DNA of 64,000 bases from Aliidiomarina indica (GTDB lineage Bacteria > Pseudomonadota > Gammaproteobacteria > Enterobacterales > Alteromonadaceae): assembly GCF_015354615.1 (NCBI RefSeq), contig NZ_JACAVQ010000003.1:62001-126000 (forward strand), given 5' to 3'. Below are positions 35,420 through 44,833 of this stretch, in pieces (within the stretch, counting starts at the first letter, position 1; every line of letters starts with the position of its first letter). Both the position numbers and the translations under genes were made by a program. The notes below the pieces were generated by a model that did no database searches, was not told the origin of the DNA, and saw only the letters and a list, made by a program, of their open reading frames with translations.

Positions 35420-36241
35420 ATGACCTCATCTTCTCCTCAACGCATTTTTATTACCGGCGGCGCAAGTGGCTTTGGCTTTGCACTCGCAAAACATTACGCC
35501 AAGCGAGGATGGCGTGTTTCCATTGGCGATATCGCCGATGACCTAGGCGCACAAGCCGAATCTGAGTTAAATGAACTCAACCCATCCGCTGAGTGCCGCT
35601 ATTTACACTGCAATGTCACTCAAGAAAGCGACCTCGCCAAGGCAATCGCGGTGCTTAAACGGGATTGGGACGGCCTTGATGTCATCGTCAACAATGCCGG
35701 AGTAGCTCAAGTAGGTGCTATTGATACGGTGGATATGAGCGATTGGCAGTGGATTACCGACATTAACTTGTTCGGTGTCGTGCGTGGTTGCAAGCATGCT
35801 GTGCCCTTATTTAAACATCAGGGTTCCGGTTACATTGTCAATGTGGCGTCCATGGCTGGCTTGCTCGATGTCCCCAACATGTCGGCATATAACGCCACTA
35901 AAGCGGCCGTGGTGTCTATCTCAGAAACGCTCCAACATGAACTTGCACCCGACAATATTGGCGTGTCTGTTCTTTGTCCCTCTTTTTTCCGTACCAATCT
36001 TGGGAATAGCATGCGCAGTACCGTGCCAGGCATGGATAGAACGCTTGATAAGCTCATGAGTAAGAGTGCTCTAAGCGCCGATGATATTGCTCAGATAGTG
36101 GCGACTGCTATCGAAAAACGCCAATTCTATATTGTGCCTCACGCCAATGCGCGCCGTATTTGGCGTCTGAAAACCTGGTTACCACGACGCTGGTATGCTC
36201 GCATGATGCAAAAGCAAACCGCTAAATTAAGAGGCAAATAA
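35420..36241 (+). CDS. SDR-family oxidoreductase
   Basis: 273 residues of a classical short-chain dehydrogenase. It shows TGGASGFGFALA for cofactor binding, NNAGVAQ, and the catalytic Ser (NVASMAG) and YNATK. The DIADD after strand 2 suggests NAD(H) preference. A basic tail (RRIWRLKTWLPRRWYARMM) is common in SDRs acting on lipid-like substrates. It is 2 bases ahead of the aldehyde dehydrogenase gene, so both act together, perhaps alcohol to aldehyde to acid. The substrate is not known. Confidence 0.88.
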   Translation: MTSSSPQRIFITGGASGFGFALAKHYAKRGWRVSIGDIADDLGAQAESELNELNPSAECRYLHCNVTQESDLAKAIAVLKRDWDGLDVIVNNAGVAQVGAIDTVDMSDWQWITDINLFGVVRGCKHAVPLFKHQGSGYIVNVASMAGLLDVPNMSAYNATKAAVVSISETLQHELAPDNIGVSVLCPSFFRTNLGNSMRSTVPGMDRTLDKLMSKSALSADDIAQIVATAIEKRQFYIVPHANARRIWRLKTWLPRRWYARMMQKQTAKLRGK

Positions 36242-36243
36242 AC

Positions 36244-37653
36244 ATGACTTCTCTTGCTACACAGCTACAGTCTTTTCAACATGCATTCTCAGCATCTCCG
36301 GTACCTAATGCAGCAACCCGTATTAAGCACCTGGAGCAGCTAGAACAGGCTTTGTTGCAGCAGCAAGACGCCTTTATTCGTGCAATTACACAGGATTTCG
36401 GGAAACGCAGTGCGGATGAAACCAAGCTCGCGGAGTTGTTGCCCTCGCTTGAAGGCATCAAGTATGCCAAGAAGCGAATAAAACGCTGGATGCGTCCTTC
36501 ACGCCGGGCCGTCGGTTTAGCATTTCAACCGGCCAAAGCACGGGTTGAGTACCAACCCCTCGGGGTGGTTGGTATTATTGTCCCGTGGAACTATCCACTG
36601 TACCTTGCTATTGGCCCACTTGTTGCTGCGCTAGCGGCAGGTAATCGCGTCATGATCAAAATGAGCGAATACACACCGGCAACAGCCAGCGCACTACAGC
36701 AACTCATTGCTGATGTATTCGCAAGCGACCATGTCGCCGTAATAACTGGCGGACCAGACGTGGGCAAAGCCTTCGCCGAACTCCCTTTTGATCACTTGCT
36801 ATTCACCGGTGGCACCGAAATTGGTCGACATGTCATGGCGGCTGCAGCGAAAAACTTAACCCCAGTAACCTTAGAGTTGGGCGGTAAATCACCGGCGATT
36901 ATTGGCACATTAAAGGGTGCCGCCGAGCGCGCAGAAGCGGCAGAGCGCATTGCTTTTGGTAAAGCCCTCAATGCAGGCCAAACCTGTGTGGCCCCCGATT
37001 ATGTGTTATGCCCCGCAGATGAACTCGAATCCTATGCTGCATTAATTAAGACCGCTTGGGAGCGCATGTACCCTTCTTTTCGAGATAACCCCGACTACAC
37101 GCAAATTATTAATGATCGGCAGCACCAGCGCTTAACTGAAGTAATCGACGAGGCGCGCGCGAGTGACGCGCAACTGATTCAATGCAACCCAGCGGGGGAG
37201 GATTTCGACGACTCACGCGTAATCCCACCCACGATTGTGATGGGCGGAAGCCCGAATTTACGGATCTATCACGAAGAGATTTTCGGCCCAGTGCTACCTA
37301 TCCTGCCCTATCAAAATATTGAGGATGCAGTGCGTCAGGTGAACGCGGGCAGCCGTCCATTGGCCTTATATTATTTCGGCTACAACAAAAAAGAGCAGCG
37401 CTATGTTTTAGATCATTCCCGCTCCGGTGGTGTATGTTTGAATGATACGGTATTTCATGTTGCTCAAGACGATTTGCCGTTTGGTGGCGTTGGCCAATCA
37501 GGCATGGGCCATTACCATGGGCACGAGGGATTTCTCACCTTTAGTAAAGCGCGTAGCATTTTAAGTAAGGGCAAGTTAAACAGTGCAAAACTGATTTATC
37601 CTCCTTATGGGGGCAGGCTACTCCGTCTTATCTACCGGTTATTTATCCGATAA
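36244..37653 (+). CDS. Aldehyde dehydrogenase, coniferyl-aldehyde dehydrogenase (CalB)-like
   Basis: 469 residues, soluble NAD(P)-dependent ALDH. The catalytic Glu is in VTLELGGKSP and the catalytic Cys in NAGQTCVAPDYV. IVPWNYPLYLAIGPLVAALAAGN is the usual cofactor region. The N-terminus (RIKHLEQLEQALLQQQDAF) and the DFGKRSADET block place it with CalB-like and long-chain fatty aldehyde dehydrogenases. Next to a GMC oxidoreductase, it most likely oxidises long-chain or aromatic aldehydes to acids. GAGG lies 9 bases before the ATG. Confidence 0.9.
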   Translation: MTSLATQLQSFQHAFSASPVPNAATRIKHLEQLEQALLQQQDAFIRAITQDFGKRSADETKLAELLPSLEGIKYAKKRIKRWMRPSRRAVGLAFQPAKARVEYQPLGVVGIIVPWNYPLYLAIGPLVAALAAGNRVMIKMSEYTPATASALQQLIADVFASDHVAVITGGPDVGKAFAELPFDHLLFTGGTEIGRHVMAAAAKNLTPVTLELGGKSPAIIGTLKGAAERAEAAERIAFGKALNAGQTCVAPDYVLCPADELESYAALIKTAWERMYPSFRDNPDYTQIINDRQHQRLTEVIDEARASDAQLIQCNPAGEDFDDSRVIPPTIVMGGSPNLRIYHEEIFGPVLPILPYQNIEDAVRQVNAGSRPLALYYFGYNKKEQRYVLDHSRSGGVCLNDTVFHVAQDDLPFGGVGQSGMGHYHGHEGFLTFSKARSILSKGKLNSAKLIYPPYGGRLLRLIYRLFIR

Positions 37654-37663
37654 AGGGTGCACG

Positions 37664-38185
37664 ATGAATCGTCGGTCATTTTTAAAGCTCTCATTTGGCG
37701 CTGCCCTATTGTTGGCTACCATTGGCGGCAGTGCGCGCTTTTTGCATCGGGCCCGGCGACATCCTGCAGAAGGCTACGATGTACTCCGTGACCAGGATGT
37801 CATCTTCTTTAGTGCACTATTTCCCGCGGTGATCGGTCCCCACCCTCAGTTTCAGCTTAGTCTCGCGTTACGGAGCTTAGATCGGATGCTCCTCGCGAGT
37901 AGCCCCGCCATGCGTAAAGAAGTCTTTAACCTTGCCGATCTCGCTACTTTTGCTATCACTCGCGGACCAGTAACCGGTGTATGGCGCGGATGGCAACACC
38001 TACAAGATGACCAAATCAGGGCTTTCTTAAAGCGGTGGCAACACAGCCGCGTTGGGCTGTATCGACAAGGTTATCAGGGCATTTGCCAGCTCTGTCAAAT
38101 GGCTTGGTACGGGGTACCTCAAGCATGGCATAACATCGGTTATCCGGGACCTCCGGAATTTTTAACGAGGTTACGGGAATCATGA
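37664..38185 (+). CDS. Tat-signal small protein, partner of the GMC oxidoreductase
   Basis: 173 residues from the ATG at 37664 (AGGG upstream). It opens with a twin-arginine signal (NRRSFLKLSFG) and a hydrophobic stretch. The mature part resembles the small subunit (subunit 3 type) of membrane-bound gluconate/sorbitol-type dehydrogenases, with FFSALFPAVIG near residue 52. It overlaps the GMC gene by four bases. The GMC protein has no signal of its own, so this subunit may carry it out by Tat hitchhiking, which is an inference. Confidence 0.72.
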   Translation: MNRRSFLKLSFGAALLLATIGGSARFLHRARRHPAEGYDVLRDQDVIFFSALFPAVIGPHPQFQLSLALRSLDRMLLASSPAMRKEVFNLADLATFAITRGPVTGVWRGWQHLQDDQIRAFLKRWQHSRVGLYRQGYQGICQLCQMAWYGVPQAWHNIGYPGPPEFLTRLRES

Positions 38186-39783
38186 ATAACGATCTTTATG
38201 CTGCAGGGATTGCCCGCGGCTGGAACCTTGTGGATGCACGCGAAACGCTGGCGACCACCTATAATCCCGATGTCATTATTATCGGCTCAGGAGCGGGGGG
38301 TGCCACCGCAGCGGCAGCGCTCGCAAAGGCGGGCTTTCGGGTGCTTATTTTAGAAGAAGGTTCGCTAAAAACCGCCAATGACTTTCACAATGATGAACTC
38401 AAAGCGTACGCTGAGCTATATCAAGAAGGGGCGCTTCGCACCAGTAAAGACGGCGGCATTAGCATATTACAAGGTCGCACCGTGGGAGGAACTACAACGG
38501 TGAATTGGACCAGTAGTTTTCGAACGCCCAACTCAACCCTCGCCTATTGGCGCGAGCAATTTGGTATCGCCACAGCGCAATCTGAGCATTTAAAGCCCTA
38601 TTTTGAACGCGTTGAGCAACGCCTGAACATTGAACGCTGGGCCGCCTCACCCAATGCTAACAACGCGGTAATCCAGCGAGGATGCGAGCAATTAGGATGG
38701 CATTGGGACGTGATTCCCCGCAATGTGCAAGGATGCTGGAATTTAGGCTACTGTGGCACTGGCTGTCCCACGAATGCCAAGCAATCTATGCTAGTGACAC
38801 ACATCCCAGAAGCCCTCGAGCACGGTGCTCAATTGATCCACAGCGTACGTGTACAACAACTAACCTGGGCAAACGATCAAGTAACCGGGGTAATATGCCA
38901 AGCGATGGATGCGCACCTGCATCACACCCGAGGCGAGCTAATGCACCTACAAGCCCCTTTAGTTATTCTTGCCGGAGGTGCCATTAATAGCCCTGGTTTA
39001 CTGCTTCGCTCACAAACACCTGATCCCCATCGCACTACGGGCAAACGCACATTTTTGCATCCCGTCTGTATGAATATGGCGGTTTTTGATGAAACGATCG
39101 ACGGCTTCTACGGCGCCCCGCAATCCATCTATTCGGACGCGTTTAATGATATTCCAAGCACCGCAGAGATGGGGTTTAAAATAGAAGTGGCGCCGATGCA
39201 GCCGAGCATTGTCTCCGCATTGATGGGCGAGTTTGGCGATCAACATTATCAACGCATGCAGCAGTTGGCCCAATCCAACCTGATGCTGGCACTTATGCGT
39301 GACGGCTTTCATGGAGACGATCACGGGGGCCGTGTTGAGCTTCGCGCAAATGGTGATGCGGTGGTCGACTATCCTCTCGGTGAAGCACTTTGGAACACCT
39401 GCAAAAAAGCGTTTATGGCCATGGCGAGAATTCAATTCGCTGCCGGAGCACGGAGCGTAATGCCGGTGCATGCGCTTGGCAAAGCTTGCACATCCATAGC
39501 GGCCTATCAAGCTCATCTTGAAACCTTGCCCATGCGTATTTTCGACGTGCGCTTATCAAGTGCACATGTGATGGGCGGGTGCGGCATGAGCGAAACGCCT
39601 GAGCAGGGGGTCGTGAATCTATCCGGACAGCATCATCAACTCCGCAATTTATACGTGTTTGACGGCTCCATCTTTCCTTCTAGCATTGGTGCCAACCCAC
39701 AGCTAAGCATCTATGCATGGACGCTGAAGTTAACTGAGGAGCTTATTGCGCGCTTAGGCTCTCATGACCCTCGCGCGCAATAA
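38182..39783 (+). CDS. GMC-family FAD-dependent oxidoreductase
   Basis: 533 residues. The FAD-binding GxGxxG is IIGSGAGGATAAAAL (about 33-47), and the GMC block GRTVGGTTTVNW follows. A four-Cys-like element (GCWNLGYCGTGCPTNAKQSM) matches long-chain-alcohol and sterol-type GMC oxidases. The active-site His is in VMGGCGMSE / SAHVMGG. It probably oxidises an alcohol or sugar derivative and passes electrons to a carrier. No cytochrome c subunit is in the window. It overlaps the Tat protein gene by four bases. Confidence 0.9.
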   Translation: MNNDLYAAGIARGWNLVDARETLATTYNPDVIIIGSGAGGATAAAALAKAGFRVLILEEGSLKTANDFHNDELKAYAELYQEGALRTSKDGGISILQGRTVGGTTTVNWTSSFRTPNSTLAYWREQFGIATAQSEHLKPYFERVEQRLNIERWAASPNANNAVIQRGCEQLGWHWDVIPRNVQGCWNLGYCGTGCPTNAKQSMLVTHIPEALEHGAQLIHSVRVQQLTWANDQVTGVICQAMDAHLHHTRGELMHLQAPLVILAGGAINSPGLLLRSQTPDPHRTTGKRTFLHPVCMNMAVFDETIDGFYGAPQSIYSDAFNDIPSTAEMGFKIEVAPMQPSIVSALMGEFGDQHYQRMQQLAQSNLMLALMRDGFHGDDHGGRVELRANGDAVVDYPLGEALWNTCKKAFMAMARIQFAAGARSVMPVHALGKACTSIAAYQAHLETLPMRIFDVRLSSAHVMGGCGMSETPEQGVVNLSGQHHQLRNLYVFDGSIFPSSIGANPQLSIYAWTLKLTEELIARLGSHDPRAQ

Positions 39784-39798
39784 AACGTGCAGGGGTTA

Positions 39799-40170
39799 TT
39801 AGAACGGCTTCGCCATAGCGAGATGGAAAATTGCCAGAAGCTGCACAATCGCCAGAACCGCGGCGATAATCCGAGTGCGGGTTGCAAACTTAGGCTTTAT
39901 CGCAAATACACCCGCCACAATGTACCCAACTAATAAAACGATTTTTAATAAAAGCCAATGTTCCTCAAGCACATTCAATCGAAGAATAGCGAGCAAAGAA
40001 ATCGCCATTACCAACAAAATTGTATCGTTCACATGCGGAATCCAACGCAGCGGTGTATTTCTCCATCCCGGCTTACCTGCCACATCTAGCCCTAAACGCA
40101 CCACTAAGAACAAACCGGTCAGGTACGCGGTTAACATGTGGATCATTTTGATGGTCATATAGTGTTCCAT
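39799..40170 (-). CDS. SirB2-family small membrane protein
   Basis: 123 residues with four membrane helices. The motifs KMIHMLTAYLTGLFLVVRLGLD, W-IPHVNDTILLVMAISLL and a C-terminal AVLAIVQLLAIFHLA fit the SirB2 family of inner-membrane proteins with no settled function. The conserved His in the first helix and in HVND suggest a metal or heme. It converges with the GMC gene and diverges from hemN across 149 bases. Confidence 0.82.
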   Translation of the reverse strand: MEHYMTIKMIHMLTAYLTGLFLVVRLGLDVAGKPGWRNTPLRWIPHVNDTILLVMAISLLAILRLNVLEEHWLLLKIVLLVGYIVAGVFAIKPKFATRTRIIAAVLAIVQLLAIFHLAMAKPF

Positions 40171-40244
40171 AATCTCTCTCTTTATCGTTTTTCTGTATCA
40201 AGGATTGGCAACGCCTATACTAGGGCGTCTTTTCGTCGCTAAAA

Positions 40245-40258
40245 TTGTGACAGATCAA
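40245..40258 (+). promoter_or_regulatory. Candidate FNR/Anr box upstream of hemN
   Basis: TTGTGACAGATCAA matches TTGAT-N4-ATCAA at eight of ten positions with the right spacing. It lies 61 bases before the hemN ATG. hemN works without oxygen and is often FNR-activated, so the placement makes sense. The left half also looks like a CRP half-site. Confidence 0.45.
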
Positions 40259-40319
40259 GGTTTCTTCGCCCAACTATCCGTATCCTAACAACTCATACTT
40301 GGAAATCATTGGTGTTGTT

Positions 40320-41729
40320 ATGTTGAAGTCTCCACTACCCGCTTTACACGCGAGCGATGCAACGATTGCTGTTCCCTCGTGGGATCAAGCACTTATTCAA
40401 CGATACAACATCCATGGTCCACGCTACACATCGTATCCGACCGCGTTGGCATTGTCCCCTGATTTCTTGCCGACCGAAGCAACATCGGCACTCGCTGAAA
40501 GCGCCGAGCCATTAAGTCTGTATATTCATATCCCGTTTTGTCACTCCCTTTGCTACTACTGTGGGTGTAACAAAGTGATCACGCGTCACCAGCATAAGGC
40601 CGATACCTATCTTGACGCATTAATCGCCGAAATGAAGCTTTACAGCAAGTTAGTGGCGCATCGTAAAATTCAGGCACTACATTTGGGGGGCGGCACGCCG
40701 ACATTTCTATCAGAAGCTCAGTTTACGCGGCTATTTGATGCATTAAGTGCGTACTTTGATTTTAAACCCGTTCAGTGTAGCGAAGTGAGTATCGAAATCG
40801 ATCCGCGCGAGTGCTCACTGGCGAAGCTAAAACATATCCGCGAACTTGGCTTTAATCGAGTGAGCTACGGTGTGCAGGATTTTGATTCGGATGTGCAAAT
40901 TGCAATAAACCGGGTGCAAGACGAAACCTTGGTTCGTAATTTGGTGAATGCATCACGAGAACTCGGCTTTGACTCCATTAATTTAGATCTTGTGTACGGC
41001 TTGCCCCATCAAAGTCATGCGTCATTTCAAGACACATTAGATCGGGTGCTAACCCTCAACCCTGATCGTATTTCCCTATTCAGTTACGCCCATTTGCCAT
41101 CGCGCTTTCCGGCGCAGCGTAAAATCAAAGATAGTACGTTGCCGAACGCACAAGACAAGCTCACGCTGTTGCGAGCAGGAATTGAAACCTTTACGCAGGC
41201 GGGCTACCAATTTATCGGCATGGATCACTTTGCCCGGCCCGACGACGAGCTCGCGATTGCCCAACGCGAGGGTCGGTTGCAACGAAACTTCCAAGGTTAC
41301 ACCACACATGGTTCCGATTGTTTACTTGGGTTAGGCGTATCATCCATTAGCCAAGTGAACGGTGTGATTTGGCAACATGAAAAAGACGTGGGCGCTTATC
41401 AGAAGATGATTAGCAGTCAGCAGTTGGCCATCACCAAGGGCATTTCCCTCAGCGAGGATGATCAAATACGGGCGGCTTTAATCGCTCAATTAATTTGTCA
41501 TTTCAGTTTGGATATTCCAAGCTTCGAGCAGCGTTGGCAGATCGATTTTCATGGGTATTTCAGCGACGCCATCGACGCCTTGCAGCGTTTTATCGACGAC
41601 AAATTGGTCACTGTCGATGCGACCTCAATTCACGTCACTGCCGCTGGCCGTTTATGGGTGAGAAGTATCTGTAGTTGCTTTGACGCCTACCTCAGCCAAG
41701 GACAAACCCGTTACTCTAAAGTGGTTTAA
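40320..41729 (+). CDS. hemN: Oxygen-independent coproporphyrinogen III dehydrogenase HemN
   Basis: 469 residues from the ATG at 40320; an upstream TTG gives a longer form with less support. It is a radical SAM enzyme. The HemN entry YNIHGPRYTSYPTA and the cluster motif IPFCHSLCYYCGC (CX3CX2C plus the HemN-specific fourth Cys) distinguish it from HemW. It decarboxylates coproporphyrinogen III in anaerobic heme synthesis. LGLGVSSIS and the C-terminal substrate domain are intact. The ribosome binding site is weak. Confidence 0.95.
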   Translation: MLKSPLPALHASDATIAVPSWDQALIQRYNIHGPRYTSYPTALALSPDFLPTEATSALAESAEPLSLYIHIPFCHSLCYYCGCNKVITRHQHKADTYLDALIAEMKLYSKLVAHRKIQALHLGGGTPTFLSEAQFTRLFDALSAYFDFKPVQCSEVSIEIDPRECSLAKLKHIRELGFNRVSYGVQDFDSDVQIAINRVQDETLVRNLVNASRELGFDSINLDLVYGLPHQSHASFQDTLDRVLTLNPDRISLFSYAHLPSRFPAQRKIKDSTLPNAQDKLTLLRAGIETFTQAGYQFIGMDHFARPDDELAIAQREGRLQRNFQGYTTHGSDCLLGLGVSSISQVNGVIWQHEKDVGAYQKMISSQQLAITKGISLSEDDQIRAALIAQLICHFSLDIPSFEQRWQIDFHGYFSDAIDALQRFIDDKLVTVDATSIHVTAAGRLWVRSICSCFDAYLSQGQTRYSKVV

Positions 41730-41734
41730 CACAG

Positions 41735-41801
41735 GCCCTGTAACCAACGCAATGCGTTGGTTACAGGGCTTATCGTGGTCCTGACCAACGCGATGCGTTG
41801 G
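41735..41801. repeat. Two tandem near-identical palindromes (REP-like), likely bidirectional terminator region
   Basis: 41735-41769 is a perfect palindrome with 17-base arms and one central base. 41785-41801 is CCAACGCGATGCGTTGG. Each is followed by a GGGCTTATC copy, so a unit of about 33 bases is duplicated (41742-41774 and 41783-41815). They fill the gap between convergent hemN and the DUF4153 gene. No T run follows, so they may act as RNA-stabilising or REP-type elements. Confidence 0.7.
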
Positions 41802-41814
41802 CTACCGGGCTTAT

Positions 41815-43689
41815 CTAATAGCAGCTGAAATTTCCAAATGCGCGGCGTTGTCCATCAATTTCGAGTACTCGCATACAGGGCATTCGCATTTGAATAGTAC
41901 CATTTCGAATGTGTTCCTTGACGTTCTCTGATCCAGAGAACCACAAACTTTGCACATGCTGCCATTCATTCTGTTCCTGACCTAAGAGGCCATATACGGA
42001 ACACGAAGCGCCCTCTATCCCGCGATCTAATCGGCAGAGTAAAAAACCGGAGTTTGCAATAAGCTCACCGGTTTCTGTTTGCAGCAGCGCTATTCCGTTG
42101 CCGATACATTCAATATCAGCATCAAAACACCGTTCATTCATGGCGTCATCACTTACCACCCGCAGTAGATCAGGATCTAATTCCACTCCCGGCGCTGGTC
42201 CATGAATCTGTAGCGCAAGTGCTTGTCGTCCACGCTCACCATAGATATTTCCAGGTGTGTGTCGTTCATACCGCCGCGTGCGCGCCAGCAGTTGCTCGAT
42301 TCGCTCATGAAATGGCGCGTACGTTTCGTCATCACGCCAGCGTTCTAATACGCGAATACCATGTACTCCGGCACTGAATCTGAACCATTCAAGCCTTTCT
42401 TCAAGTCTGAATTCAAGCTCAATCCTAGCATCGGTCTCTGCGTCTTCGGCTAACGTATGGGCCACATCCGCTTCAAATCGCTCTGCTTGGCTGTTAGCTG
42501 CCATTCGATAGGGATTAAGAACGGGGGTAAAGCTTAACGCAGCGATCAGCATTCCGAGCAACGCCATACCCATGTTTATGCGCGGTATCCAAGTCCAACC
42601 GTTGCTATTTCGCAACCAACAACTCGCACTGTAACCGATGCTGTATAGCGCAAGTAATAGTACGGCGATAAGTGCCCAATAACGTTCCGCAGTCCAGCCG
42701 TAGTCGCCGATACGTACCCACACAGCCGCCAACGCCAGAACGCCCAATACCGGACTTAACGCCAACGCGGCACGCACCAACCAATTCACCGCACGGGGAT
42801 AAGGCAATGGCTCATCGCCTAGTTGAAACACCGCATTAAATAAAACAATGAGAAAAACAATCAGCACACTCAGGGTAACGGCCATACTCACCCGAGCGCC
42901 GCTATCACCATCGCCATACCAAAGAGCAGAAAACCCGACGAAAGGAAGCGTGGCTAAGAAGATCAGTAAAACAAATGCAGCAACCGGTAATAATCCGGTG
43001 CATAACGCAAAAATAAGTTTCCGTGACGTTTGAATGGTCCGCTCTTGGGTTCTTCCAATAAGGATACCCATGCCAAACAGAAACCCTGTGATGGCCGCCA
43101 TAAAGGCTTCGGCAGTGAAGAGGTCATAGAAGAATGAAATATTGATCAATTCAAACAAGACTGCCCAAAGCATGAGCAAGCCCCAACTGATCAGGATGAA
43201 GAAAAATGCCAACGCCAAAGTGAGAGCGTTTTGCCAAGCATGCTTAAATAAAGACGGATAGTCGAGACGAAAGCTGCGCCATTGCAATCGCGATTGCAAA
43301 AAGGGCAGACTGGTAAAGGCGGTTAAAAACATCACAAACGCAAATGCGGAGAGCACATGATCAGCCGGCAGAAAGTATTCCGTGGTGACTAACCGTGCAG
43401 CAAACCAAGCAAGGGGCACAAAAACTATGCTCAATAAGCCCATGTGTTGCCAAAACAAGCGATCTGACAATGCCCGTAACGACAGCATAAATGCAGTTGG
43501 CACGATGAGTACCAACGTAAAGAGCGTCACCTGACTTACCAGTAAAGAAAGCCAGCCATGTTCGACGCCTTTCAAAAGCAAATAAAGCACAATTGCTTGC
43601 ACCACCCCCACCGTGACTAAGGTGAATCTCTCAGGGCGAGCTAACACAGTTGTCTCAGATTGATTGGTGTTAACGTAATTCGATTCCAT
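41815..43689 (-). CDS. DUF4153-family membrane protein
   Basis: 624 residues from the ATG at 43689, chosen because AAGGAA lies 8 bases upstream; the GTG 42 bases earlier is less likely. It has about twelve membrane helices in the first 400 residues. A C-terminal extracytoplasmic domain (about 400-624) with few Cys follows (RCFDADIECIG, FLLCRLDRGIEGASC). This is the DUF4153 layout, for which no function is known. It is a single-gene unit between hemN and the RND pump operon. Its 3' end lies in the duplicated palindrome unit. Confidence 0.85.
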   Translation of the reverse strand: MESNYVNTNQSETTVLARPERFTLVTVGVVQAIVLYLLLKGVEHGWLSLLVSQVTLFTLVLIVPTAFMLSLRALSDRLFWQHMGLLSIVFVPLAWFAARLVTTEYFLPADHVLSAFAFVMFLTAFTSLPFLQSRLQWRSFRLDYPSLFKHAWQNALTLALAFFFILISWGLLMLWAVLFELINISFFYDLFTAEAFMAAITGFLFGMGILIGRTQERTIQTSRKLIFALCTGLLPVAAFVLLIFLATLPFVGFSALWYGDGDSGARVSMAVTLSVLIVFLIVLFNAVFQLGDEPLPYPRAVNWLVRAALALSPVLGVLALAAVWVRIGDYGWTAERYWALIAVLLLALYSIGYSASCWLRNSNGWTWIPRINMGMALLGMLIAALSFTPVLNPYRMAANSQAERFEADVAHTLAEDAETDARIELEFRLEERLEWFRFSAGVHGIRVLERWRDDETYAPFHERIEQLLARTRRYERHTPGNIYGERGRQALALQIHGPAPGVELDPDLLRVVSDDAMNERCFDADIECIGNGIALLQTETGELIANSGFLLCRLDRGIEGASCSVYGLLGQEQNEWQHVQSLWFSGSENVKEHIRNGTIQMRMPCMRVLEIDGQRRAFGNFSCY

Positions 43690-43773
43690 CCTGCGCGTTC
43701 CTTTAATGATTGTTATTTCATCATTTTGCACAGTTTCTATTCATATTGCTATCGTCAAGTAATCAGCCCTTCA

Positions 43774-44829
43774 TTAAGGTGCCACCACATATTCGCCGGC
43801 CTGAAGACCCGCAACAACTTCAACCCAAAGCGCGCCTTCTTGCGAAAAGGCATCCCCTAAACGAACGATTCTACGTTCGATGCCCTGCTCACCATTGATC
43901 CAAACAAAATGAATCTGACCTTGTTGCTCAACCCAATGCTGGGGCACTAATAATCCTTGGCGTTCGCCTACAGGCACCGTTACTTGACCATACATGCCCG
44001 GGTACAAATTACCTTGTGCATCGAGCACTAAACGCACGGTAAAACTGCGTGTGGCTGCATCGGCTGCGGGCTCAATCTCAACCACCTGACCACGCACGTC
44101 TTGCTGCAGCGCATCTAAGCGCACCATAAGTTCATCACCGATGGACAATCGCGCCAAGGCAGACTCACTAATAGATGCTTCTAACCGAAGGGTGGTGGGA
44201 TCGTACAAGCTTAGCAATTGCATGCCCGGTGTGGCTGTATCGCCGGTAAACACCACGCGACGACTGATCACTCCGGAAAATGGCGCGACAATCACACTGA
44301 AGCCTTCACTGGTGCGTGCTTCGGACAGCGCCTCACGGGCTCTGTTGAATTCAGCTTCGACGCTATCACGCTGAGCGCGGGCTTCATCTAAACGAGCTTC
44401 TGGCAACAATCCCTGATTCACTAACTGTTCGCTGCGCTGAAAGTTAAGACGGGCTTCATTCACCCGGGCTTGCGCCGCGGCCAAGCTCTGTTCCTGTTGT
44501 CGAACGCGTGAACTTAAGTCATCGCTTTCTAGCCGCAACAAGACATCCCCTGCTTCAACCACATCACCTGCATCTACCAATACATCGGCAACTCGTGCGG
44601 TAATGCGCGCAGATAAATTAGCCTGTTGCCGCGCCTGCATACTCCCGCTAAAAGAACGAGATTGAGGAATGGTTGTCCACGTCATCTGAGCGCCAACCTC
44701 GGCGGCAACGCTTGGCTCTATTTTCGTTTGCGACGGCAGCTTGGCGGTAAAACCGCCCGCTAACCAAATAAACACCACCATTAAGCCAACAGCGGCGACA
44801 CTGAAACTTATGATTGATTTGCGATTCAT
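43774..44829 (-). CDS. RND efflux periplasmic adaptor (membrane fusion protein)
   Basis: 351 residues from the ATG at 44829 (GAGGAG 7 bases upstream); upstream in-frame codons lie inside the permease gene. It has an N-terminal anchor and the lipoyl halves (ISARITARVADVLVDAGDVVEAGDVLLRLESDDL, and VIVAPFSGVISRRVV). The helical hairpin lies between them (SSRVRQQEQSLAAAQARVNEARLNFQRSEQLV). It links the permease to an outer-membrane channel. No channel gene is here, so a TolC elsewhere is expected. It starts 4 bases after the permease stop. Confidence 0.9.
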   Translation of the reverse strand: MNRKSIISFSVAAVGLMVVFIWLAGGFTAKLPSQTKIEPSVAAEVGAQMTWTTIPQSRSFSGSMQARQQANLSARITARVADVLVDAGDVVEAGDVLLRLESDDLSSRVRQQEQSLAAAQARVNEARLNFQRSEQLVNQGLLPEARLDEARAQRDSVEAEFNRAREALSEARTSEGFSVIVAPFSGVISRRVVFTGDTATPGMQLLSLYDPTTLRLEASISESALARLSIGDELMVRLDALQQDVRGQVVEIEPAADAATRSFTVRLVLDAQGNLYPGMYGQVTVPVGERQGLLVPQHWVEQQGQIHFVWINGEQGIERRIVRLGDAFSQEGALWVEVVAGLQAGEYVVAP

Positions 44830-44833
44830 CGAC

